From Spirochaetaceae bacterium (GTDB lineage Bacteria; Spirochaetota; Spirochaetia; Treponematales; Breznakiellaceae), in the NCBI GenBank assembly GCA_031255315.1, contig JAIRSS010000216.1:1-11876 (forward strand): a DNA stretch of 11,876 bases, written 5' to 3'. This document shows positions 6,190 to 11,876 of the stretch, in pieces. The notes beneath the pieces are model-generated. The model was not told the origin of the DNA. It saw nothing but the letters and a program-made list of their open reading frames with translations, and made no database searches. Numbering within the stretch: the stretch's first letter is position 1; the number at the start of each line of letters is the position of its first letter. Position numbers and translations under genes: made by a program.

Positions 6190-6263
6190 ATTATCCGCTT
6201 TCTTCCTTCCAAAACCATACCGCGGATATGGCGCTGTACTTGAAAGAAATATAGCCATATTAT

Positions 6264-6291
6264 TTATCGGCAGGATTTACTATAAACTTTA
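6264..6291 (-). promoter_or_regulatory. Sigma-28 (FliA-type) promoter of flaB
   Basis: On the minus strand TAAAGTTT (6284-6291), 12 nt, then GCCGATAA (6264-6271). Both boxes match the flagellar sigma-28 consensus TAAAGTTT-N11-GCCGATAA exactly, with a spacer one base longer. Transcription would begin near 6257, giving a leader of about 110 nt. This places flaB in the late, FliA-dependent class. Confidence 0.85.
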
Positions 6292-6763
6292 GGATTTTTT
6301 TGGGGGGAAAAATCAGGATATTTCCCGTATCCTTTCATTCGAGGGTGTTCCCAAACTACCGTTTGAAGGCGGATTCAACCGGCACGGGCAACGCCGGCGA
6401 ATTTAGCAAAACCTCCACCTATGATACGGCTTGTAGAAATACGATATTGTTCCCAACTCTTTAAACATAAAAGCCGTAGGGGCGGGTAGAATGTCCGCGA
6501 ATACGAATGGTGAGGCGTTTCGCAAGACAGCCGCCATTGCGAGGCGCCGGACGGCGGCAATCCAGATAAGATACTCCCTTCTCTGGATCGCTTCGCTTCG
6601 CGTGTAATGACGAATGCCCTGTCCGCAGTATACCTGGTGATGTTTTACACGGGGAAGCACTATGCAACGGCGTAGGGCAACCCGCCTTTAACGGCAATGT
6701 AAGCCGGATTAAAACGGGGAATACGTTCTGTTTACGACGCAACGGTACATGAATCACTGGATG
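6292..6763. other. 472-bp stretch without a gene between the flaB promoter and ssb
   Basis: No convincing coding region is seen. Next to the flaB -35 box lie three homopolymer tracts (T7 at 6295-6301, G6 at 6302-6307, A5 at 6308-6312). Small dyads follow: GGATA/TATCC (6316-6332), CAAAC/GTTTG (6353-6366) and CCGGC/GCCGG (6379-6397). The palindromic repeat at 6533-6612 is the main element. The stretch looks like accumulated repeat debris. Confidence 0.5.
6533..6612. repeat. CATTGCGAG / GCAATCCAG type palindromic repeat
   Basis: The left arm begins CCATTGCGAGGCG and ends GGCAATCCAG (6534-6565). After a 17-nt centre, the right arm runs CTGGATCGCTTCGCTTCGCG and ends TAATGACG (6583-6612). The arms are imperfect inverted repeats of each other. 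The motifs belong to a widely scattered family of non-autonomous palindromic repeats (CATTGCGAG...GCAATCCAG) found in many bacterial genomes. It ends about 150 bp past the ssb stop codon. Confidence 0.65.
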
Positions 6764-7213
6764 CTAACGCGCCGCCGCCTGTACCTCCTCATACGGGGAT
6801 GTCTCCATAAATTCCGGCTGCGGGAATGCATCGGCGGCCTCATTACCAAGATTGCCGTGGTACTGTGGACATCCGGCTTCGGTTTTGAATTCCGGCCTAA
6901 ATTCCACATGCTCGGCGACAATGGAAACCCGCGCGTGAAGCTTCCCATCCTGGCCGGTCCAGCGGGACTGTTTCAACCGGCCCACGATGCGGACTCCCCG
7001 GCCTTTGCGTCCCAGAGCATAGCACTGTTCAGCCAGTTTCGCCCAGGTTTCCACGTCAAAGAAGCCCACTTCTTTTTCCAGACCAGATTCTTGTTTGAAG
7101 AACCGGTTGGACGCAAGGCTGAAGGTACAGAGAGAAGTTCCTTTGGATGTGGTACGCAGCAGGGGGTCTCTTACCAGGATGCCTTCGATAAGGATGCTGT
7201 TGAGATTATTCAT
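6764..7213 (-). CDS. ssb: Single-stranded DNA-binding protein (SSB), no acidic tip
   Basis: SSB coats single-stranded DNA in replication, repair and recombination. The OB fold spans about residues 3-107: SILIEGILVRDPLLRTTSKG, then TFSLASNRFF, FFDVETWAKLAEQC, GRGVRIVGRLKQSRW and ARVSIVAEHVEFRPEF. The tail (108-149) is Gly/Pro/Gln/Glu-containing and ends PYEEVQAAAR. It lacks the DDxIPF-like acidic tip that usually recruits partner proteins. Other reading frames at the 3' end do not restore one, so a recent frameshift is unlikely; this may be normal for treponemal SSB. The start at 7211-7213 has GGAG 6 nt upstream. No partner genes such as rpsF or rpsR flank it, so it appears to be a single-gene unit with palindromic repeats on both sides. 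No clear promoter was seen. Confidence 0.9.
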   Translation of the reverse strand: MNNLNSILIEGILVRDPLLRTTSKGTSLCTFSLASNRFFKQESGLEKEVGFFDVETWAKLAEQCYALGRKGRGVRIVGRLKQSRWTGQDGKLHARVSIVAEHVEFRPEFKTEAGCPQYHGNLGNEAADAFPQPEFMETSPYEEVQAAAR

Positions 7214-7517
7214 AAATGTCTCCGTTTACGGCGTGGTCCGGCAAGCGGTACTGTTGCCGGTCACCGGCGGGTTCACGATGAACCGCCGTGTGATACTCCA
7301 TCTATGGGTCTGCCGTACACGGCGCTTCAGTGTTTGGGACGGCCTTTAAAAATTCGTGAGTTTGACGGGAAGGAAACTCCTGTTCGCTACCGTCATGCGG
7401 GCGTGGGGCAAAGTACCGGGCGAAGCAATCCAGTGAAGCCGCCGCCCCTCCGGATTGCCCGCCGCCCGGTTTATTAGCCCTCAGGACCTGTACGGACAGA
7501 CTATGACCAAGGGTATA
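7214..7517. other. 304-bp gap between xdhC and ssb with dyads
   Basis: No gene is seen. It holds a leader dyad for ssb, GGTTCA-CGA-TGAACC (with one bulged base the stem extends, about 7264-7288), and the repeat at 7391-7458. I see no intrinsic terminator with a T tract after xdhC. Confidence 0.45.
7391..7458. repeat. Second, degenerate CATTGCGAG / GCAATCCAG type repeat
   Basis: CGTCATGCGGGCG (7391-7403) leads to GCGAAGCAATCCAG (7420-7433), and GGATTGC at 7452-7458 pairs perfectly with GCAATCC at 7425-7431. The motif order matches the element at 6533-6612 but is more decayed. Together the two bracket the ssb gene. Confidence 0.4.
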
Positions 7518-8012
7518 TCACGCGTCTTTGGACGCAAGCCCGGCTTCGCGCTTCCGCGCCGCGTTCCGTACCGCCCTGAAAATGTTCTCGTACCCTGTGC
7601 AACGGCAAAGGTGGCCGGACAGGAGCCGCCGCAGTTCTTCATCGGAGTAATCTTTCCCCGAATTGATGATCTCTTGGGCGCTCATAAGGAAGCCGGGCGT
7701 ACAGAATCCGCACTGTACCGCCCCTTCATCAATGAACGCCTGCTGGATGGCGGAAAGTTCGCCGTCTGCGCTGAGAAGCCCCTCTGTCGTGGTGATCTCT
7801 TTGCCGTCAGCCCAGACCGCAAGGTATATGCAGGAGTTGAAGCACTCCCCGTTGATGATCACGTTGCAGGCGCCGCATTCCCCCACTTCGCAGCCTTTCT
7901 TGACGCTGGTCAGTCGGTACTCGTTTCTGAGCATGTCCGTAAGGGAAGCCCGTACATCCACCGCCGTTTCCGTCTCTCTGCCGTTGATCGTACAGCGAAC
8001 TATTTGTGTCAT
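7518..8012 (-). CDS. xdhC: Xanthine dehydrogenase-type Fe-S subunit, 2x[2Fe-2S]
   Basis: This is the 164-residue electron-transfer subunit of a molybdenum hydroxylase. The N-terminal plant-type ferredoxin domain binds one [2Fe-2S] through C41, C46, C49 and C61 (KKGCEVGECGACN, then NSC). The C-terminal helical domain binds the second through C101, C104, C136 and C138 (QCGFCTPG and CRCTGY). All eight ligands are present. Electrons pass from the molybdenum site through these clusters to FAD on the middle subunit. Its length fits E. coli XdhC (about 159). The ATG overlaps the xdhB stop by 4 nt (ATGA), with AGGAGG 6 nt upstream, so it is translationally coupled. It is the last gene of the set. Close relatives serve nicotinate, purine or aldehyde hydroxylases, so the substrate rests on the large subunit. 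In other naming systems xdhC denotes a maturation chaperone; that is not meant here. Confidence 0.92.
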   Translation of the reverse strand: MTQIVRCTINGRETETAVDVRASLTDMLRNEYRLTSVKKGCEVGECGACNVIINGECFNSCIYLAVWADGKEITTTEGLLSADGELSAIQQAFIDEGAVQCGFCTPGFLMSAQEIINSGKDYSDEELRRLLSGHLCRCTGYENIFRAVRNAARKREAGLASKDA

Positions 8013-8890
8013 ACGGCGCCTCCTGCCCGCGTGATGGATTCCCGTATTGTGCGCTTCGCCAATTCTTCCGCAAGATGAAGGCGGAACTCCCGGCTGGCCC
8101 GCCAGCTTGTCCGGGGGTTCACATCGTTCAGGACGGCCGCAGCCGCCTCCGTTACAGACGCTTCGGACGCGGGTTTGCCGGCGGCGGCGGCTTCCGCGCT
8201 CACGGCGCGGAGGGGAACGGGGCCGGCCACGCCGTAGGCAAGGCGCAGCCGCTCAATCCGCGCCTTGTCCGCCGAAAGCCTGACATTGGCGGAACAACCC
8301 AGGGTGGCAATGTCCAGGGCTTCCCGCATGGCGTATTTGATGTAATACCCGAAGCAGTTTTCGTAACTTTCCCGGGGGATGATGATTGCCGCAAGCATTT
8401 CCCCGCAGGCAAGGGAAGTCTTTCCCGCGCCCGTGTAATGGTTCTTTATAGGCACGCGCCGCGTTCCCCCGGACCCCATATATTCCATCACCGCGTCCCA
8501 GGCCATGAGGGTGGAAGCGGTGTCGGCGGAGGTAACGCCGTTGCAGACATTACCTCCAATGGTGGCGATATTGCGGAGTTGGGGGCCTCCTACGGTGTCC
8601 GCGGCTTCCCCCAGCACGGGGATATGTTCGCGGATGATGGGGTCCGCCGTAATGTGGGACATGCTCGTCATGGCCCCTATGCGGATGGAGCCGTCTCCGT
8701 CTATGACGACGCCCCGCAGTTCATCAAGTTTCTGGATGCTTACCAGGGTACAGCCCGCTAATTTTCCCTCCCGGATTTCGATCAGCACATCGCTGCCGCC
8801 GGCAATAACGCGGGCCTCCGGGTGTTCGCTTAGTAATGCCGCCGCGTGGGCGGCGCTTTCCGCTTCGTATAACGCTTCTATATCATACAT
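8009..8890 (-). CDS. xdhB: Xanthine dehydrogenase-type FAD-binding subunit
   Basis: This is the 293-residue flavoprotein subunit, close in size to E. coli XdhB (292). The FAD domain (about 1-175) shows the two expected motifs: VIAGGSDVL at 28-36 and QLRNIATIGGNVCNG at 104-118. The C-terminal CO-dehydrogenase-flavoprotein-like domain (about 180-290) includes ALDIATLGCS at 191-200. It takes electrons from the two [2Fe-2S] clusters and passes them to NAD+ or another acceptor. It has no inserted cysteine motif for an extra [4Fe-4S] cluster as in 4-hydroxybenzoyl-CoA reductase. The start is 12 nt after the xdhA stop, with AGGAG overlapping that stop codon. The end overlaps xdhC by 4 nt. The tight packing indicates one transcript and balanced synthesis. 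Confidence 0.92.
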   Translation of the reverse strand: MYDIEALYEAESAAHAAALLSEHPEARVIAGGSDVLIEIREGKLAGCTLVSIQKLDELRGVVIDGDGSIRIGAMTSMSHITADPIIREHIPVLGEAADTVGGPQLRNIATIGGNVCNGVTSADTASTLMAWDAVMEYMGSGGTRRVPIKNHYTGAGKTSLACGEMLAAIIIPRESYENCFGYYIKYAMREALDIATLGCSANVRLSADKARIERLRLAYGVAGPVPLRAVSAEAAAAGKPASEASVTEAAAAVLNDVNPRTSWRASREFRLHLAEELAKRTIRESITRAGGAV

Positions 8891-8902
8891 GACGGGCGCT
8901 CC

Positions 8903-11191
8903 TCATAGTAAACCCGCTTTTTTGAATTCCTCAAAAAGCACATGGGGGGTCATGGGGATCCTGTTGACCGCCACGCCGGTGGCGTGCAACACCGCGTTCC
9001 TGACAGCCGGCGCTCCCGGTACGGTCGGAGGTTCCCCCAGGGCTTTGGTTCCGTAGGCGCTGGTCGGTTCGGGGTTCTCCACGAATTCCGCGTTAAGCCG
9101 GGGATGATCCAGTATCGTGGGGAGTTTGTAGTCCAAAAGATTGCCGTTGAGGAGCTTCCCGGTTTTAGGATCATACAAAAACTGCTCGAACATGCCGAAT
9201 CCTATGGCCATGCTTTGGCCGCCGTGGACCTGCCCTTCCGCGGCCAGCGGATTGATGAGGGTGCCGCAGTCATGGCAGTTGACCAGATTCAGCAGCTTTA
9301 TCTTTCCCAACGGAATGTCCACCTCCACCTCCGCGAAGGCGCAGCCTAAACTGAAGGCGTTGCTTTTTACCTGGGCGGTCGTTTCGGCGGTAAGATGCTC
9401 CGCGTGCTGGGTGTGGTACAGCGTATCTGTCGCCAGTTCTTCAAGACCCGCCAGGAATTTATTTTGGCGCCGCTTATTAATAATATTCCCCTCCGATATA
9501 TCCAGGTTGGCGGGGGACACGCCGGTATACTCTGCAGCATAGCGGATAATTTTTTCTTTCAGGAGCAGCGCCGCTTTGTGAACCGCCGCTCCCCCCACAT
9601 AGGTCTGCCGCGAACCGTAGGCGCCGGTCCCGAAGGGGGTAATATCCGTGTCCTGGGTGCTTATCACATGGACGTTCCGCCAGGGAACCCCCAAGGTCTC
9701 CGCCGTCATCTGGGTGTAGACCGTGTCCGCTCCCTGGCCTATTTCGGTTTCACCCAGTTGGACCTGGACACTGCCGTCCTGGTTCAGGACCATGCGGCAG
9801 GAAGACACTTCAATGGAAATCGGCCATACCGCCGTGTTGTACCAGAACATCGACATCCCCACGCCCCGGCGCAGGGGGCCGCGCTGGTTTTTGTACTGTT
9901 CCCGCTTTTCATCCCATTTGATGCGGGCCTTCCCCTTTTCCACGCACTCATGAAACGAATCGAAGTAGTTCACATTCCTGGTGAAAGGATCGGTAAACCC
10001 CACAGGCATAAGATTGAGAAACCTGAATTCCAGGGGATCCAGATTGAGCGCGCGGGCAATGTCTTCCATGTGGGATTCCACGGCAAACACCGCCTGGGGC
10101 GTCCCGTAGCCCCGCATAGCGCCCGCCGCGGCGGTATTGGTATATACCGTATAAATATCAACCGTGCGGGCCTTCTCGTCCCGGTAAAGCTGGCGGAATA
10201 CGTTGGTCCCTTTGGCGGCTATGCCGTGGCCGTGGGAACCATAGGCCCCCTGATTAGAATAGGCGGTGTAGCTCCGGGCAACCAGCCGTCCGTTGGGACG
10301 CGCCCAGGTTTTAAGGAATATTTTTTCGCCGTGCCTGACCCGCGTACCGGCGAACACCTCTTCCCGGGAAAGTTCCAGTTTGACCAGCCTGCCCCCGACC
10401 TGGGTGGTCATGTAGGCGTTGAGGGGTTCATACAGGCTGTCCTGTTTGTTGCCGAACCCGCCGCCTATCCAGGGCTTTATGACCCGCACCTTGCCCCAGG
10501 GGATGCCCAGGGCCTGGCCTACGATGCGGCGTATGATGTGGGGTATCTGGGTGGACGCGACAATCACGATACGGCCCTGTTCCATATACGCGAAGGACAC
10601 CGCCGGCTCAAGGTGGCAGTGCTGAACAATGGGCGTTTCAAACACATCCTCAAAATAGAGAAGCCCTTCCTCTTGAATGGCTTCCTCGAAATTGCCGTCT
10701 TCCAGGGTGGTATGCTTCAGAATGTTGTTCGGACATTCCTCGTGCAGCAGCGGCGCTCCCGCTTTCATGGCGTCTTCGGGGGTAAGGACGACCGGGTATT
10801 CCTCGTATTCAACGGTAATGGCCTTGAGCGCCCGGGAAGCGGCCGCCTCGTCCTCGGCAATAACCGCGGCTATGTCGTCGCCGTAAAGCCTGACCCGCCG
10901 GTTGAGCAGCCGCCGGTCCATCGGGTCCCAGTGGGCGGGGTCTGTGGACCAGGGGTGGCCCGCGGTGGGAAAGGGAAAATCGGGAACGTCAAAACAGGTG
11001 ATGATCTTTACCACGCCCGTGATTTTCTCCGCTTCGCCGGTATGAATCTTCGTTACCAGCCCGTTGGCGATGGTCGAATGAAGTATTTTTCCAATCAGCG
11101 CGTTCCGTTCCACCAAATCATCGGTGTACTTGGCCCTGCCGGATACCTTTTCCCAGGCGTCAACCCGGGGGATGCTCTGTCCTACACTCAT
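8903..11191 (-). CDS. xdhA: Xanthine dehydrogenase-type molybdopterin subunit
   Basis: This is the 762-residue catalytic subunit, close to E. coli XdhA (about 752). It would hydroxylate hypoxanthine and xanthine to urate, or a related N-heterocycle, at a molybdenum-pterin centre. The N-terminal ald_Xan_dh domain is at about 15-125. Molybdopterin-binding motifs follow: GGGFGNKQD at 243-251, AMRGYGTPQ at 358-366, GQGADT at 485-490, GTGAYGSRQT at 521-530 and the catalytic GEPP at 719-722 with Glu720. HCHLEPA places Glu195 where xanthine oxidases have a substrate-binding Glu, which supports a purine substrate. There is no Cys-rich CO-dehydrogenase active loop. The frame is open to 11263, but the ATG at 11189-11191 is chosen for its AAGGA 7 nt upstream. 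First gene of the operon; promoter at 11276-11304. No maturation chaperone or transporter is in view. Purine assignment is likely but not certain. Confidence 0.92.
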   Translation of the reverse strand: MSVGQSIPRVDAWEKVSGRAKYTDDLVERNALIGKILHSTIANGLVTKIHTGEAEKITGVVKIITCFDVPDFPFPTAGHPWSTDPAHWDPMDRRLLNRRVRLYGDDIAAVIAEDEAAASRALKAITVEYEEYPVVLTPEDAMKAGAPLLHEECPNNILKHTTLEDGNFEEAIQEEGLLYFEDVFETPIVQHCHLEPAVSFAYMEQGRIVIVASTQIPHIIRRIVGQALGIPWGKVRVIKPWIGGGFGNKQDSLYEPLNAYMTTQVGGRLVKLELSREEVFAGTRVRHGEKIFLKTWARPNGRLVARSYTAYSNQGAYGSHGHGIAAKGTNVFRQLYRDEKARTVDIYTVYTNTAAAGAMRGYGTPQAVFAVESHMEDIARALNLDPLEFRFLNLMPVGFTDPFTRNVNYFDSFHECVEKGKARIKWDEKREQYKNQRGPLRRGVGMSMFWYNTAVWPISIEVSSCRMVLNQDGSVQVQLGETEIGQGADTVYTQMTAETLGVPWRNVHVISTQDTDITPFGTGAYGSRQTYVGGAAVHKAALLLKEKIIRYAAEYTGVSPANLDISEGNIINKRRQNKFLAGLEELATDTLYHTQHAEHLTAETTAQVKSNAFSLGCAFAEVEVDIPLGKIKLLNLVNCHDCGTLINPLAAEGQVHGGQSMAIGFGMFEQFLYDPKTGKLLNGNLLDYKLPTILDHPRLNAEFVENPEPTSAYGTKALGEPPTVPGAPAVRNAVLHATGVAVNRIPMTPHVLFEEFKKAGLL

Positions 11192-11227
11192 AAATATCCT
11201 TGCTATTCGGTACACTATACGCCCGCA

Positions 11228-11257
11228 CCAAAACCGCGCGGCGCCGGCTGGTTTTGG
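11228..11257 (-). promoter_or_regulatory. Leader hairpin of the xdh operon
   Basis: CCAAAACC (11228-11235) and GGTTTTGG (11250-11257) form a perfect 8-bp stem around a GC-rich centre that contains the palindrome CGGCGCCG. It lies in the expected 5' leader, beginning about 12 nt after the predicted transcription start and ending 36 nt before the ATG. It has no T tract, so it is not a simple attenuator. It may be an operator, an mRNA-stabilising hairpin, or a relative of the CCCAAAAC palindrome at 406-462. Confidence 0.45.
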
Positions 11258-11275
11258 GATCATCTCATATACGGT

Positions 11276-11304
11276 AGTATAAAGGCGTATTTTTGCCCGG
11301 TCAA
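11276..11304 (-). promoter_or_regulatory. Sigma-70 type promoter of xdhABC
   Basis: On the minus strand TTGACC (11299-11304), exactly 17 nt, then TATACT (11276-11281): 5 of 6 matches in each box to TTGACA and TATAAT with ideal spacing. The start site would be near 11269 and the leader about 78 nt long. Such strength suggests either constitutive expression or a repressor. Confidence 0.75.
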
Positions 11305-11312
11305 GAATACGC
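11285..11312. promoter_or_regulatory. Operator-like dyad flanking the xdhA -35 box
   Basis: A perfect 7-bp inverted repeat, GCGTATT (11285-11291) and AATACGC (11306-11312), has a 14-nt spacer, so the half-sites are two helical turns apart (21 bp). It encloses the -35 box, a typical repressor position. Repressors controlling purine genes use such dyads, but no regulator gene is visible, so the protein is unknown. Confidence 0.45.
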
Positions 11313-11320
11313 GTTGCCTC

Positions 11321-11876
11321 ATGAAAAAAAGCAGTTGCCAGACAGGTCCGTTCCCGTTACCGGAAAGCAGAACGGAAAGAAAAATCAGCCGCCCTGGACG
11401 AATTCATCAAGATTACCGGGTACAAAAACCGGAAGTACGCCCTCCGCCTCCTCAACATGCCGGAAACGACGGAGGCCCTCCTCGTTGTTAAAGGCAAGGC
11501 GGTCAAACTCAAACCGCCGAAAAAAAGACCCGCCAACCGCAAGGGTAAAAAAACCTGCACCGACGAGGCCGCCGCTTCCCTCCGCCTCATCTGGGCCTTC
11601 TTCTGGTACAAGTGCGGCAAGCTCCCGGCTCCCCTCATCCGTCAGCAGATGGACTCTATCGCCCTGTGGCCCGCCTTCGGCATTTAAGGGAAAAGCTGAT
11701 GCCCATAAGCCCCGCTGCCATAGACCGGGTACTCAGGAAAAACAAGGCCGCTCCCGCACTCAAGGGTAAATCCCTCACCAAATCCGGAGAACTTCTTAAA
11801 CACCGTATCCCTATCCGTACCTTCTACACCTCAGAGGAACGAAAAATCCCCGGTTTCATCCAAATCGATACGGTCC
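11321..11876 (+). pseudogene. Frameshifted IS transposase relic (DDE/rve type), cut by the window edge
   Basis: Two frames join to give a recognisable transposase. The first runs from about 11325 to the stop at 11685-11687: RYRKAERKEKSAALDEFIK, then YKNRKYALRLLN, KLKPPKKRPANRKGKK and IWAFFWYKCGKL, ending LWPAFGI. The second continues at 11687 in another frame to the edge: MPISPAAIDRVLRKNKAA, KGKSLTKSGELLKHRIPIRT and GFIQIDTV. I recall closely similar intact transposases in termite-gut Treponema; QIDTV probably holds the first catalytic Asp. A small deletion near 11684 likely removed about ten bases and broke the frame. At the 5' end, ATG followed by seven A (11324-11330) would be in frame if there were six, so the N-terminus seems disrupted too. 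No terminal inverted repeat could be placed. Its 5' end is 17 bp from the xdhA -35 box. Confidence 0.75.

Noticed and set aside
6147..6218. Longer start for flaB (286 aa) adding 24 residues
   Set aside because: It would translate the leader hairpin, has no Shine-Dalgarno, and FlaB proteins begin MIINHN, which has an ideal site.
6403..6757. Overlapping minus-strand frames of 85 and 98 codons between flaB and ssb
   Set aside because: They run through a palindromic repeat, lack ribosome binding sites, and have no protein-like pattern.
6749..7477. 242-codon plus-strand frame opposite ssb
   Set aside because: It is antisense to a clear OB-fold SSB and has no recognisable domain.
9395..11491. 698-codon open frame on the plus strand opposite xdhA
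   Set aside because: It is antisense to a gene with unmistakable molybdenum-hydroxylase motifs. Its product is low-complexity and matches no family, so it is a shadow caused by GC-rich codon use.
11293..11769. 158-codon plus-strand frame over the transposase relic
   Set aside because: It is a shadow frame rich in Pro, Ser and Arg; the transposase-like residues occur in the two other frames.

Overview
The window looks like chromosome from a Treponema-type spirochaete of moderately high GC, possibly from the insect-gut group. The evidence is two FlaB-type periplasmic flagellins starting MIINHN, an enlarged FliD, a FlaG, an SSB of the form I recall from treponemes, and a transposase relic resembling elements I recall from termite-gut treponemes. 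The species assignment is inference. Every intact gene lies on the minus strand, so the biological reading order runs from high to low coordinates; only the transposase relic at the right edge is on the plus strand.

Right part (11876 to 7518): a frameshifted, edge-truncated transposase relic abuts the promoter of a three-gene xdhA-xdhB-xdhC set. These encode the molybdopterin, FAD and 2x[2Fe-2S] subunits of a xanthine-dehydrogenase-type molybdenum hydroxylase. The genes are 12 nt apart and then overlap by 4 nt. The promoter is close to the sigma-70 consensus, carries a 7-bp dyad flanking its -35 box, and is followed by a leader hairpin.

Middle (7517 to 6147): a single-stranded DNA-binding protein gene without the usual acidic C-terminal tip. 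Imperfect palindromic repeats of the CATTGCGAG/GCAATCCAG kind lie on both sides of it.

Left part (6291 to 25): a flagellar filament cluster. A nearly perfect sigma-28 promoter drives a 286-residue FlaB. After 355 bp comes a divergent 278-residue FlaB, which ends at a strong intrinsic terminator. Then follow flaG, fliD and a 283-residue protein of unknown function, in close succession. A second strong terminator and a cluster of palindromes separate these from an 87-residue unknown protein at the edge. From memory, the order flaB-flaB-flaG-fliD-unknown matches the T. pallidum filament cluster.

The most interesting signal is regulatory. The leaders of both flaB genes and of flaG each hold a short hairpin with GGA in its loop, 20 to 27 nt upstream of the start codon. 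The flaG Shine-Dalgarno is itself in the loop of a second hairpin and matches the CsrA (RsmA) RNA-binding consensus almost perfectly, and the fliD start codon sits inside another CsrA-like motif. This repeated layout suggests the filament genes are co-regulated after transcription by CsrA, as described for hag in Bacillus. No csrA or fliW gene lies in the window, so this remains inference.
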